Assembly (NCBI GenBank): GCA_937916075.1
Contig: CALGHW010000488.1
Location: 1-9,025, forward strand
Direction: 5' to 3'
DNA length: 9,025 nt
From: an uncultured Prevotella sp.
GTDB taxonomy: Bacteria; Bacteroidota; Bacteroidia; Bacteroidales; Bacteroidaceae
Shown here: positions 1 to 6,462 of the stretch, piece by piece
Layout of the letters: each line of letters starts with the position of its first letter
Numbering within the stretch: the first letter of the stretch is position 1
Notes under the pieces: model-generated
Told to the model about the DNA's origin: nothing
The model's database searches: none
What the model saw: only the letters and a program-made list of their open reading frames with translations
Position numbers and translations under genes: made by a program

Positions 1-30
1 TAATATAAAACCATCATCCCTTTTCCAAAG

Positions 31-732
31 ATGAATTTCACCCAAGGAGAGATTATTTATCTGAACAAGCCTTACCGGATGTCAAGCTTCGGTGCCTTGG
101 CCCGGGTGCGTTATCTGATATCCAAGCGTGTCGGCGTCAAGCGTGTCAAGACCGGTCATGCCGGGACACTCGACCCCTTGGCCACCGGCGTGCTGATACT
201 CTGTACAGGCAAGAAGACCAAAGACATCGAGAAGTTGCAGTACCACACCAAGGAATACACCGCAACCATGCAGCTCGGAGCTACCACTCCCAGCTTTGAC
301 AAAGAGCATACCGTAGACCATACCTATCCCACCTCGCACATCACCCGAGCGCTGATAGAGCAGACGCTGCGTCAGTTTGAGGGTGAGATACAGCAGGTGC
401 CGCCCGCCTATTCGGCCTGCAAGATAGACGGTCACCGAGCGTATAAGCTGATACGTAACGGGCAAGACCCGGGGCTTAAGGCCAAGACGCTGCAAGTGGA
501 TGAGATAGAGCTTACCTCTTTCGACCCGGAGCGGATGCAGATGAGTATCCGGGTGGTGTGTGGCAAGGGCACCTATATCCGAGCCCTGGCCCGCGACATC
601 GGTTATGCCCTGGGCAGCGGTGCTTTCCTGACTGCCCTGTGCCGTACCCGACTCGGCGATGTGAGGATAGAAGACTGCGTGACGCTCGACGACTTTCCTG
701 ACTGGCTCGCCAAGCAGGAGATTGAAGGGTAA
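31..732 (+). CDS. truB: tRNA pseudouridine(55) synthase TruB
   Basis: Converts uridine 55 in the T-loop of tRNAs to pseudouridine in the cytoplasm. The 233-residue product carries the family signature HAGTLDPLATG, which places the catalytic Asp at residue 48, the same number as in E. coli TruB. Tyr76 (KEYTATMQLG) and the GKGTYIRALARDIG segment (Tyr182, Arg184) match the other active-site positions. The N-terminal KPYRMSS matches the usual DKPxGMSS motif. The protein is much shorter than E. coli TruB (about 314 residues) and ends soon after the catalytic domain, so it lacks a recognisable PUA domain; short TruB proteins are usual in Bacteroidota. The ATG at 31 gives the expected N-terminus. 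queA follows after 40 bases with no terminator between, so the two are probably co-transcribed. In Bacteroides the upstream neighbour is often uppP, which would lie outside this window. Confidence 0.96.
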   Translation: MNFTQGEIIYLNKPYRMSSFGALARVRYLISKRVGVKRVKTGHAGTLDPLATGVLILCTGKKTKDIEKLQYHTKEYTATMQLGATTPSFDKEHTVDHTYPTSHITRALIEQTLRQFEGEIQQVPPAYSACKIDGHRAYKLIRNGQDPGLKAKTLQVDEIELTSFDPERMQMSIRVVCGKGTYIRALARDIGYALGSGAFLTALCRTRLGDVRIEDCVTLDDFPDWLAKQEIEG

Positions 733-772
733 ACGAGAAAAAAAAGTATGCTAATCCATAATCTGATGAAAT

Positions 773-1933
773 ATGAAACTGTCACAATTTAAATTCAAAC
801 TGCCCGAAGCCCAAGTGGCACTCGAACCTCCGTTCCGTGCCTTTGAGAATGAGGACGGCACTGTAGATAAGATTTACCGTCGCGACGAATGTAGGCTGAT
901 GGTGCTCCACCGCAAGAGCCAGACCATCGAGATGTGCAAGAAGGACGCTGACGGCAACGATATGAAAGACAAGGACGGCAATCCGGTGTATCTCGGATTC
1001 CGTGACATTGTGAACTATTTTGACGAGGGCGACGTGTTTGTCTTCAATGACACCAAAGTGTTTCCCGCGCGTCTTTATGGTACCAAGGAGAAGACCGACG
1101 CCAAGATTGAGGTGTTCCTGCTCCGTGAGCTCAACGAGGAGCTGCGCCTGTGGGATGTGCTTGTGGAGCCCGCCCGCAAGATACGTATCGGCAACAAGCT
1201 CTTCTTCGACGAGGATGGTCCTATGGTGGCTGAGGTGATTGACAATACCACCAGCCGCGGTCGCACGCTCCGCTTCCTCTATGACTGTCCGCACGACGAG
1301 TTTAAGCGTGAGCTTTTCGCCTTGGGCGAGGCTCCGCTGCCCCGCTATATCATCAACCGCCGTCCGGCCACGGCCGACGACATGGTGAACTTCCAGACCA
1401 TCTTCGCCCGCAATGAGGGGGCGGTCACCGCTCCGGCCACAGGACTCCACTTCAGTAGGGAGCTGATGAAGCTGATGGAGATACGGGGTTTGGAATTTGC
1501 CTATATCACCGTCCATTGTGGCCTGGGCAACTTTGAGCCTATCGAGGTGGAAGACCTGACCAAGCACAAGATGAACAGCGAGCAGGTGAGCATCACCGCC
1601 GAGGCTTGCAAGACAGTCAATGCGGCCAAGGCCGACGGGCATCGGGTGTGTGCTGTAGGTATCAGCACCGTGCGCGCCACGGAGACAGCCGTGGGCACGG
1701 ATGGTATGCTCAAGGAGTATGAGGGATGGACTAATAAGTTTATCTTCCCGCCCTATGACTTCGGAATGACCAACTCGTTGGTAACCAATTTCTATCATCC
1801 GGAGTCAACCATGCTGATGACCACCTGTGCCTTTGGTGGTTATGATATTGTCATGGAGGCTTATAATGAGGCTGTCAAGCACGGTTATCGCTTTGGCTGT
1901 TATGGTGATGCCCTGCTGATATTGGACGACTAA
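773..1933 (+). CDS. queA: S-adenosylmethionine:tRNA ribosyltransferase-isomerase QueA
   Basis: Transfers and isomerises the ribosyl group of SAM onto preQ1 at the tRNA wobble position, forming epoxyqueuosine in the queuosine pathway. Family motifs seen: VFNDTKVFPARLYG (residues 90-103), PLPRYI (188-193), GAVTAPATGLHF (216-227), VHCGLGNFEPI (247-257), VTNFYHPEST (337-346) and YRFGCYGDALLI (372-383). At 386 residues it is longer than E. coli QueA (356). The extra length is N-terminal: relative to E. coli there are about 14 extra residues before RDECRL (38-42 region) and about 17 more, rich in Asp, Lys and Gly (around 56-75), before FNDT. The ATG at 773 gives the normal MKLSQFxFxLPE start. It lies 40 bases after truB in the same direction. 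A hairpin follows the gene, so the truB-queA unit may end there. Confidence 0.97.
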   Translation: MKLSQFKFKLPEAQVALEPPFRAFENEDGTVDKIYRRDECRLMVLHRKSQTIEMCKKDADGNDMKDKDGNPVYLGFRDIVNYFDEGDVFVFNDTKVFPARLYGTKEKTDAKIEVFLLRELNEELRLWDVLVEPARKIRIGNKLFFDEDGPMVAEVIDNTTSRGRTLRFLYDCPHDEFKRELFALGEAPLPRYIINRRPATADDMVNFQTIFARNEGAVTAPATGLHFSRELMKLMEIRGLEFAYITVHCGLGNFEPIEVEDLTKHKMNSEQVSITAEACKTVNAAKADGHRVCAVGISTVRATETAVGTDGMLKEYEGWTNKFIFPPYDFGMTNSLVTNFYHPESTMLMTTCAFGGYDIVMEAYNEAVKHGYRFGCYGDALLILDD

Positions 1934-1963
1934 GTCGCAGAACAGCTGCTAATGAAAGATATG

Positions 1964-2010
1964 AAGAGGAGGATACGGGGCATGGACAAGGTCTGGTATC
2001 CTCCTCTTTA
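1964..2010 (+). terminator. Hairpin, probable terminator after queA
   Basis: A perfect 13-bp stem (AAGAGGAGGATAC at 1964-1976 with its complement at 1996-2008) encloses a 19-base loop. It starts about 30 bases after the queA stop. The T tract after it is weak (TTTACTATTTATAG), so termination may be partial and read-through into folK is possible. No convincing TAnnTTTG promoter was found between this hairpin and folK, which fits attenuated read-through. Confidence 0.6.
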
Positions 2011-2065
2011 CTATTTATAGATAGTCTTTTTTATTCATGAATGACAGAATAATCTCAAAGAACAG

Positions 2066-2482
2066 ATGAGCACAGTATATTTCAGCTTAGGTGCCAACCT
2101 TGGTGACCGTGAGGCTCATATCCGTGAGGCCATCCGGCTGATAGGGGAGGAGATAGGGCCTGTGGTGCGCCAGTCGTCGCTGTTGGTCACCGAGCCATGG
2201 GGATTTGTCTCACCCCATCCGTTTGTCAATGCCGCCGTATGCTGCACGACCTGCAAGTCACCCCGTGAGGTTTTGGTCATCACCCAGCAGATAGAGCGTC
2301 GTATGGGGCGCACCAGCAAGTCGACAGACGGACAGTATCATGACCGATTGATAGACATCGACATCTTGCTTTACGATGACCTGACGATTGATGAGCCAGA
2401 CTTGAAGATACCCCATCCTCTGATGTGTGAGCGTGACTTTGTGATGATTCCGCTTCGGGAGATACTTCCCGCTGCGGAATAA
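2066..2482 (+). CDS. folK: 2-amino-4-hydroxy-6-hydroxymethyldihydropteridine pyrophosphokinase
   Basis: Transfers pyrophosphate from ATP to 6-hydroxymethyl-7,8-dihydropterin, the step before dihydropteroate synthase in folate synthesis. The 138-residue single-domain protein shows SLGANLGDRE (residues 7-16), TEPWGF (42-47), HPFVNAAV (51-58), Arg82 and the HPPK signature DRLIDIDILLYDD (93-105). Asp97 and Asp99 are the Mg-binding pair, and IPHPLMCERDFVMIPL (115-130) contains the conserved His117. It is slightly shorter than E. coli HPPK (about 159) but complete. Start at ATG 2066 gives the usual VYFSLGANLGDR N-terminus. It follows queA on the same strand after 132 bases and converges with rpsO. 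Confidence 0.97.
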   Translation: MSTVYFSLGANLGDREAHIREAIRLIGEEIGPVVRQSSLLVTEPWGFVSPHPFVNAAVCCTTCKSPREVLVITQQIERRMGRTSKSTDGQYHDRLIDIDILLYDDLTIDEPDLKIPHPLMCERDFVMIPLREILPAAE

Positions 2483-2530
2483 GTCCGGGGTCTCGTCTCA
2501 GGGGAATCCGCAGCCTGTCTCTTGGCTGCG
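2471..2530 (+). other. Alternative hairpins over the folK end
   Basis: GCTGCGGA at 2471-2478, the last codons of folK, is complementary to TCCGCAGC at 2507-2514. The same downstream bases can instead form a 7-bp stem, CGCAGCC (2509-2515) with GGCTGCG (2524-2530). The two structures exclude each other. No T tract follows either, so this is not a canonical intrinsic terminator; it may protect the folK mRNA 3' end or be chance. Confidence 0.3.
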
Positions 2531-2550
2531 TATGTCCAAATGCAGGAAAC

Positions 2551-2587
2551 AAAAAAAGTCCCGGATGTCGATGACATTCGGGACTTT
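2551..2587 (-). terminator. Intrinsic terminator of rpsO
   Basis: A 15-bp stem (2555-2569 with 2573-2587) with one G-T wobble and a 3-base loop. On the minus strand it is followed by a run of seven T (2551-2557 read in reverse) and begins about 31 bases after the rpsO stop. On the plus strand only TTTACGTTT follows, so it may also weakly stop folK transcripts. Confidence 0.85.
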
Positions 2588-2618
2588 ACGTTTCCTAAGC
2601 AAACGTGTCTGTCGGTAA

Positions 2619-2888
2619 TTACTTACGCAGACCGAGAGCCTTGATGATAGCACGGTAGCGATTAACATCGCGGTCGTACAGATAGTTGAGCAGCGCGCGG
2701 CGCTTACCTACCAACTGTGTCAAGGATCTTGCTGTAGTATAATCTTTACGGTTCTTCTTAAGATGTTCCGTCAAATGGGAAATACGGTATGAGAACAATG
2801 CAATCTGGCTCTCTGCAGAACCAGTATCAGTGTTAGACTTTCCGTACTGTCCAAAGATCTCTTGTTTTTTTGCTTGATCTAAATACAT
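2619..2888 (-). CDS. rpsO: 30S ribosomal protein S15
   Basis: Primary-binding protein of the 30S platform that contacts 16S rRNA helices 20-22. The 89-residue product has the exact usual family length. It shows the expected landmarks: DTGSAESQIALFSYRISHLTEHLK in the first half, then KDYTTARSLTQLVGKRRALLNYL and the RY(R)AIIKALGLRK end. Start MYLDQAKKQEIF is typical of Bacteroidota S15. It is a single gene with its own promoter and terminator, transcribed divergently from mtnN. In many bacteria S15 represses its own translation by binding its mRNA leader; the short AU-rich leader here (about 36 bases) shows no obvious mimic of the 16S site. Confidence 0.98.
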   Translation of the reverse strand: MYLDQAKKQEIFGQYGKSNTDTGSAESQIALFSYRISHLTEHLKKNRKDYTTARSLTQLVGKRRALLNYLYDRDVNRYRAIIKALGLRK

Positions 2889-2929
2889 AGATGTTTGATA
2901 ATTAATGATATTGTATTAAAAATGCGGTG

Positions 2930-2937
2930 CAAAGGTA
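2930..2937 (-). promoter_or_regulatory. -7 box of the rpsO promoter
   Basis: Read on the minus strand this is TACCTTTG followed by CACC, matching the Bacteroidota consensus TAnnTTTG. It would start the transcript about 36 bases before the rpsO ATG. No clear TTTG -33 element is seen at the usual spacing; instead a small dyad ATGGC-ATTTA-GCCAT (2946-2960) occupies that stretch. Confidence 0.7.
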
Positions 2938-3005
2938 CACATTTTATGGCATTTAGCCATTGCTTCTTTCCACTAATCTCTATTATTTAACTTATTTTTA
3001 CTGCT

Positions 3006-3046
3006 TTTCGTTGTCTGTCGGATTTCGTTGTCACCAATTTTGTGAC
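3006..3046. promoter_or_regulatory. Operator-like repeats between rpsO and mtnN
   Basis: TTTCGTTGTC occurs twice as an exact 10-base direct repeat (3006-3015 and 3023-3032), offset by 17 bases. The second copy runs into an imperfect dyad, GTCAC-N7-GTGAC (3030-3046). The block lies 40-80 bases upstream of the mtnN -33 region and about 70 bases upstream of the rpsO -7 box, so a regulator bound here could touch either gene. The regulator is unknown and the repeats are short. Confidence 0.3.
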
Positions 3047-3089
3047 TGACGCTTTTGAGTGCCCCTTCTATAAAAATGAAAGGATTCTT

Positions 3090-3119
3090 TTTGTATTACA
3101 TTGATTTGCATTACCTTTG
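3090..3119 (+). promoter_or_regulatory. mtnN-luxS promoter
   Basis: TTTG at 3090-3093 and TACCTTTG at 3112-3119, 18 bases apart, match the Bacteroidota -33/-7 pattern (TTTG and TAnnTTTG). The -7 box is followed by CACC, as at the rpsO and typA promoters. The transcript would begin about 27 bases before the ATG at 3153. The -7 box overlaps an upstream in-frame TTG at 3117, which rules that codon out as the start. Confidence 0.8.
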
Positions 3120-3152
3120 CACCTGTATTTAGCAAAAACGAAAAGAATAACC

Positions 3153-3836
3153 ATGAAGATTGGAATCGTGATAGCGATGGACAAGGAGTTCCAGCGCGTG
3201 AGAGAGTTGCTCTCCGGAGCCGAGGATATAGAGGTGGAAGGCCGCCGGTTTGTGGAAGGCCATATCGGAGATAATGAGATTGTGCTGTTGCAGTGCGGCA
3301 TCGGCAAGGTGAATGCCGCCATCGGAGCCACCGAACTGATAGACCGCTTTAATCCTGACGCTGTGGTTTCCACAGGCGTGGCCGGCGGGGCCGACACGTC
3401 GCTTAATGTGCAGGAGGTCGTTGTGGCCGCGGAGACCTGTTATCATGACGTGTATTGTGGCGCGGACCAGGCTTACGGACAGATTATGGGCATGCCCGCC
3501 CGTTTCGCTGCCGACCCGCAACTGCTCGAAAAGGCGCTGTCGATAGACTGTGGCGTGAAAATCCATTCGGGCCTGACCGTCACGGGCGACTGGTTTGTGG
3601 ACAGCCGGGAGAAGATGCGTTCCATCATCGGCCACTTCCCCGAGGCCAAGGCCGTGGACATGGAGTCGGCCGCCATCGCCCATGTGTGCTGCCAGCGCAA
3701 GGTGCCGTTTGTCAGCTTCCGCATTATCAGCGACATACCGCTCAAGGACGACAAGGCCCAGCAGTATTTTGATTTTTGGGACCGCATTGCCGACGGATCC
3801 TTCCATGTTACGAAAGCATTTTTGGAGAAGATATAA
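3153..3836 (+). CDS. mtnN: 5'-methylthioadenosine/S-adenosylhomocysteine nucleosidase
   Basis: Cleaves adenine from methylthioadenosine, S-adenosylhomocysteine and 5'-deoxyadenosine in the cytoplasm, removing inhibitors of methylation and polyamine synthesis. The 227-residue protein (E. coli 232) has the N-terminal MKIGIVIAM with Glu12 aligned to the catalytic-water Glu. It also has LQCGIGKVNAAIGAT (47-60), STGVAGGAD (73-81), the AVDMESAAIAHVC motif (167-179) with Glu171 contacting ribose, and SFRIISD with the general-acid Asp194. The frame is open upstream to a TTG at 3117, but that codon lies in the promoter, so ATG 3153 is chosen. luxS follows after 13 bases, giving a pfs-luxS operon that converts SAH through S-ribosylhomocysteine to homocysteine. 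Confidence 0.95.
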   Translation: MKIGIVIAMDKEFQRVRELLSGAEDIEVEGRRFVEGHIGDNEIVLLQCGIGKVNAAIGATELIDRFNPDAVVSTGVAGGADTSLNVQEVVVAAETCYHDVYCGADQAYGQIMGMPARFAADPQLLEKALSIDCGVKIHSGLTVTGDWFVDSREKMRSIIGHFPEAKAVDMESAAIAHVCCQRKVPFVSFRIISDIPLKDDKAQQYFDFWDRIADGSFHVTKAFLEKI

Positions 3837-3849
3837 AAATTTTGAAAAA

Positions 3850-4329
3850 ATGAAAAAGATACCCAGTTTTACCATCAACCACGAGCGTTTGCTCCGTGGC
3901 ATTTATGTTTCGAGAAAGGATGAAGTGGGCGGCGAGGTAGTCACCACTTTCGACATCCGTATGAAGGAGCCCAACCGTGAGCCGGCGCTTCATCCCGGTG
4001 CGCTTCATACCATTGAGCACCTGGCCGCCACCTATCTGCGCAACGCTCCCGAATGGAAGGACCGCATTGTGTACTGGGGGCCGATGGGTTGCCTCACGGG
4101 TAATTATCTCTTGCTCCGTGGCGACCTGGAGAGCCGTGACATTGTCGACTTGATGCGGCATACCTTCCAGTTTGTGGCCGACTTTGAGGGCGAGGTGCCC
4201 GGTGCCGCTCCCAAGGACTGTGGCAACTATTTGCTTCATGACTTGCCCATGGCCCGTTGGGAAGCCCGCAAGTATCTCACGGAGGTGCTGGAGAATATCA
4301 AGGACGAGAATCTCGTCTATCCGGAATAA
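3850..4329 (+). CDS. luxS: S-ribosylhomocysteine lyase LuxS
   Basis: Metal-dependent lyase that splits S-ribosylhomocysteine into homocysteine and 4,5-dihydroxy-2,3-pentanedione, the precursor of the AI-2 signal. The 159-residue product has the metal-binding HTIEH (His53, Glu56, His57), the catalytic Cys81 in GPMGCLTGNYLL, and the third metal ligand Cys124 in KDCGNYLLHDL. Length and order of motifs are those of a complete LuxS. The same frame is open far upstream within mtnN, but the first sensible start is ATG 3850, preceded by an A-rich stretch and 13 bases after the mtnN stop. No separate promoter is seen, so it depends on the mtnN promoter. Whether AI-2 acts as a signal here or is only a by-product cannot be told, since no receptor gene lies in the window. 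Confidence 0.97.
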   Translation: MKKIPSFTINHERLLRGIYVSRKDEVGGEVVTTFDIRMKEPNREPALHPGALHTIEHLAATYLRNAPEWKDRIVYWGPMGCLTGNYLLLRGDLESRDIVDLMRHTFQFVADFEGEVPGAAPKDCGNYLLHDLPMARWEARKYLTEVLENIKDENLVYPE

Positions 4330-4350
4330 AAGCTCTGTCTGTCTCGTTTT

Positions 4351-4380
4351 AGTAATGCTCAAGCTATTTTGAGCCTTACT
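4351..4380 (+). terminator. Hairpin just after luxS
   Basis: A 12-position stem with one mismatch (AGTAATGCTCAA at 4351-4362 with TTGAGCCTTACT at 4369-4380) and a 6-base loop, about 20 bases after the luxS stop. It is followed by TGAGGG rather than a T tract. Flanking bases near 4333-4344 and 4385-4395 may extend the stem imperfectly. More likely a 3'-end stabiliser ahead of the strong terminator than a terminator itself. Confidence 0.4.
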
Positions 4381-4394
4381 TGAGGGCAGAACAG

Positions 4395-4452
4395 AAAAAG
4401 AGGAGACAGCGACAGGAGGTATATCACCCACCTGTCGCTGTCTCCTCTTTTT
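4395..4452. terminator. Bidirectional terminator between luxS and typA
   Basis: A perfect 22-bp inverted repeat (4395-4416 with 4431-4452) with a 14-base loop that can add an inner GGT/ACC pairing. It begins with AAAAA and ends with TTTTT, so each strand sees a stem followed by T residues. It sits between the converging luxS and typA stop codons and should stop both. Confidence 0.9.
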
Positions 4453-4475
4453 ATATATGACTATTGAAGAAAGCC

Positions 4476-6278
4476 TTAGTTCTTGGCGTTCTTCTTTCGC
4501 TCGTTGTGGTCAAGGATAATCTTGCGCATACGCATGCTCTTGGGAGTTACCTCCACCAGCTCGTCCTCCTTGATATATTCCAGGGCTTCCTCCAGCGAGA
4601 GCACCGTGCGGGGCACGATGCGTGCCTTGTCGTCCGATCCGCTGGCGCGGGTGTTGGTGAGCTGCTTAGCCTTGGTCACATTGACCCCGAGGTCGTTGTC
4701 GTGCACATGCTCGCCTACCCCCTCGCCGCCGTATACATCCTCACCCGGGTCGATGAAGAACTTGCCGCGGTCCTGCAGCTTGTCGATAGAGTAAGCGTAA
4801 GCCGTACCTGTCTCCATGGCAATCATCGAACCGTTCAGGCGGCGTGTGATGTCGCCCTTGTAAGGCTGGTACTCCTTGAAGCGGTGGGCCATGATGGCCT
4901 CGCCCTGGCTGGCGGTCAGCACGTTGGTACGCAAGCCGATGATGCCGCGTGAGGGGATGTCGAACTCGATGTCCACCCGGTCGCCCAGGTTGACCATGGA
5001 GGTCATCTCACCCTTGCGTCGTGTCACCATATCAATCATCTTGCTGGAGTATTCCTCAGGCACATTGATGGTCAGCTCCTCGATAGGCTCGCACTTCACG
5101 CCGTCAATCTCCTTGTAGATTACCTGGGGCTGGCCCACTTGCAGCTCATAGCCCTCGCGGCGCATGGTCTCGATGAGCACAGAGAGGTGGAGCACGCCAC
5201 GTCCGCTCACAATCCACTTGTCGGTGGTGTCCTCAAACGGGCGCACGCGCAGGGCCAGGTTCTTTTCCAGCTCCTTTTGCAGGCGGTCGTTGATGTGGCG
5301 GCTGGTGACAAACTTGCCCTCCTTGCCGAAGAAAGGAGAGTCGTTGATGGTGAAGAGCATGCTCATTGTAGGCTCGTCAATGGCGATGGGGGGCAGGGGC
5401 TCCGGATTCTCGAAGTCGCAGATGGTGTCGCCAATCTCGAAGTGCTCCAGGCCGATAACGGCGCAGATGTCGCCACTCTTCACCTCGGCGGTCTTGGTGT
5501 GTCCCATGCCCTCAAAGGTGTCGAGCTCCTTGATCTTGGTCTTCTCCATGGTGCCGTCGCGGTGGGCGATGGTCACGTTCATGCCGTCCTTGAGAGTGCC
5601 GCGGTGAACGCGTCCCACGGCGATACGGCCTGTATAGCTCGAGTAGTCGAGTGAGGTGATGAGCATCTGGGGGGTACCCTCCAGCACTTTCGGTGCGGGT
5701 ATCACCTCGATAATCTTGTCGAGCAAGTAGTTGATATTGTCAGTGGGCTTCTTGTAGTCCTCGCTCATCCAGCCGTTCTTGGCCGAACCGTAGACTACGG
5801 GGAAGTCAAGCTGGTCTTCGGTGGCGTTCAGGGAGAACATCAGGTCGAACACCATCTCGTATACCTCTTCGGGGCGGCAGTTGGGCTTGTCCACCTTGTT
5901 GACCACCACGATAGGCTTCAGGCCAATCTGCAGGGCCTTCTGCAGCACGAAGCGCGTCTGGGGCATCGGGCCCTCAAAGGCGTCGACCAGCAGCAGACAG
6001 CCGTCGGCCATGTTGAGCACACGTTCCACCTCGCCTCCGAAGTCAGAGTGTCCCGGAGTGTCGATAATATTGATTTTTACTCCTTTCCAGTTGATTGAAA
6101 CGTTCTTTGAAAGGATTGTGATACCACGCTCACGTTCCAAGTCGTTGCTATCCAGTACTTGGCCGCTGAGGTCCTGTCCGTCACGGAAGAGGTTGCCGGC
6201 CAACATCATCTTGTCTACCAACGTTGTCTTTCCATGGTCAACGTGGGCGATAATCGCAATGTTTCTGATGTCTTGCAT
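4476..6278 (-). CDS. typA: Ribosome-associated translational GTPase TypA/BipA
   Basis: EF-G-like GTPase that binds ribosomes and supports 50S assembly and growth under stress or cold. The 600-residue protein (E. coli 607) has G1 AHVDHGKT (11-18), G2 RGIT (51-54), G3 DTPGH (73-77), G4 NKVD (127-130) and G5 SAK (165-167). These are followed by domain II (about 205-290), EF-G-like domain III with SGRGVLHLSVLIETMRREG (358-376) and V (from about 395), and the BipA-specific C-terminal domain with ASGSDDKARIVP and the TPKSMRMRKIIL end (578-589). The frame extends upstream to a TTG at 6308, but that codon is inside the promoter -7 box, so ATG 6278 (MQDIRNIAIIAHVDHGK) is used. In the C-terminal domain VYGGEGVGEH (515-524) differs from the usual VYxGQxVGEH pattern as I recall it. 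Single-gene unit converging with luxS. Confidence 0.97.
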   Translation of the reverse strand: MQDIRNIAIIAHVDHGKTTLVDKMMLAGNLFRDGQDLSGQVLDSNDLERERGITILSKNVSINWKGVKINIIDTPGHSDFGGEVERVLNMADGCLLLVDAFEGPMPQTRFVLQKALQIGLKPIVVVNKVDKPNCRPEEVYEMVFDLMFSLNATEDQLDFPVVYGSAKNGWMSEDYKKPTDNINYLLDKIIEVIPAPKVLEGTPQMLITSLDYSSYTGRIAVGRVHRGTLKDGMNVTIAHRDGTMEKTKIKELDTFEGMGHTKTAEVKSGDICAVIGLEHFEIGDTICDFENPEPLPPIAIDEPTMSMLFTINDSPFFGKEGKFVTSRHINDRLQKELEKNLALRVRPFEDTTDKWIVSGRGVLHLSVLIETMRREGYELQVGQPQVIYKEIDGVKCEPIEELTINVPEEYSSKMIDMVTRRKGEMTSMVNLGDRVDIEFDIPSRGIIGLRTNVLTASQGEAIMAHRFKEYQPYKGDITRRLNGSMIAMETGTAYAYSIDKLQDRGKFFIDPGEDVYGGEGVGEHVHDNDLGVNVTKAKQLTNTRASGSDDKARIVPRTVLSLEEALEYIKEDELVEVTPKSMRMRKIILDHNERKKNAKN

Positions 6279-6305
6279 TTGTATAAACCTTAAAAAAACT
6301 GGGTG

Positions 6306-6339
6306 CAAAGTTACGAAGAATTATCCATATAACTCCCAA
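6306..6339 (-). promoter_or_regulatory. typA promoter
   Basis: On the minus strand TAACTTTG (6306-6313), followed by CACCC, matches the -7 consensus. A TTGG at 6336-6339 is a possible -33 element with a longish 22-base spacer. The leader would be about 20 bases. Two GTCATC copies 11 bases apart (6383-6388, 6394-6399) lie further upstream and may be chance. Confidence 0.75.
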
Positions 6340-6415
6340 TCAATCTGTTTTTTTCATTATTTTACGCTTGCTCGGGCCTTTGGTCATCGTATAGTCATCT
6401 TCTTGTATATAAAAT

Positions 6416-6457
6416 AAGCGGGAAGGGATGACCGTTGGAGGCTTTCCCTTCCCGCTT
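6416..6457 (-). terminator. Terminator of the thioredoxin/propeller gene
   Basis: A perfect 13-bp GC-rich stem (6416-6428 with 6445-6457) with a 16-base loop. It starts 6 bases after the stop codon of the gene ending at 6463. On the minus strand it is followed by ATTTTATATA, a fair T tract. It separates that gene from the typA promoter. Confidence 0.8.
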
Positions 6458-6462
6458 TTTCC

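Noticed and set aside
782..1798. Long minus-strand open frame (338 codons) opposite queA
   Set aside because: It mirrors a complete, well-conserved queA; its product is His/Leu/Val-rich with no family motif, as expected of an antisense shadow in codon-biased DNA.
3117..3152. Upstream TTG start extending mtnN by 12 codons
   Set aside because: The TTG lies in the TACCTTTG -7 box, so it would not be in the transcript; ATG 3153 gives the canonical MKIGI start.
3001..3152. SAM or SAH riboswitch before mtnN-luxS
   Set aside because: The predicted leader after the promoter is only about 27 bases, too short for a known SAM/SAH riboswitch.
3595..3849. Long N-terminal extension of luxS in frame inside mtnN
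   Set aside because: The extension is an out-of-frame, Arg/Pro/Ser-rich reading of mtnN; LuxS proteins begin at the equivalent of ATG 3850.
3129..3902. Minus-strand frame (257 codons) opposite mtnN
   Set aside because: Shadow of mtnN with no recognisable motif and no promoter.
6279..6308. Upstream TTG start extending typA by 10 codons
   Set aside because: The codon overlaps the promoter -7 box at 6306-6313; ATG 6278 gives the canonical N-terminus.
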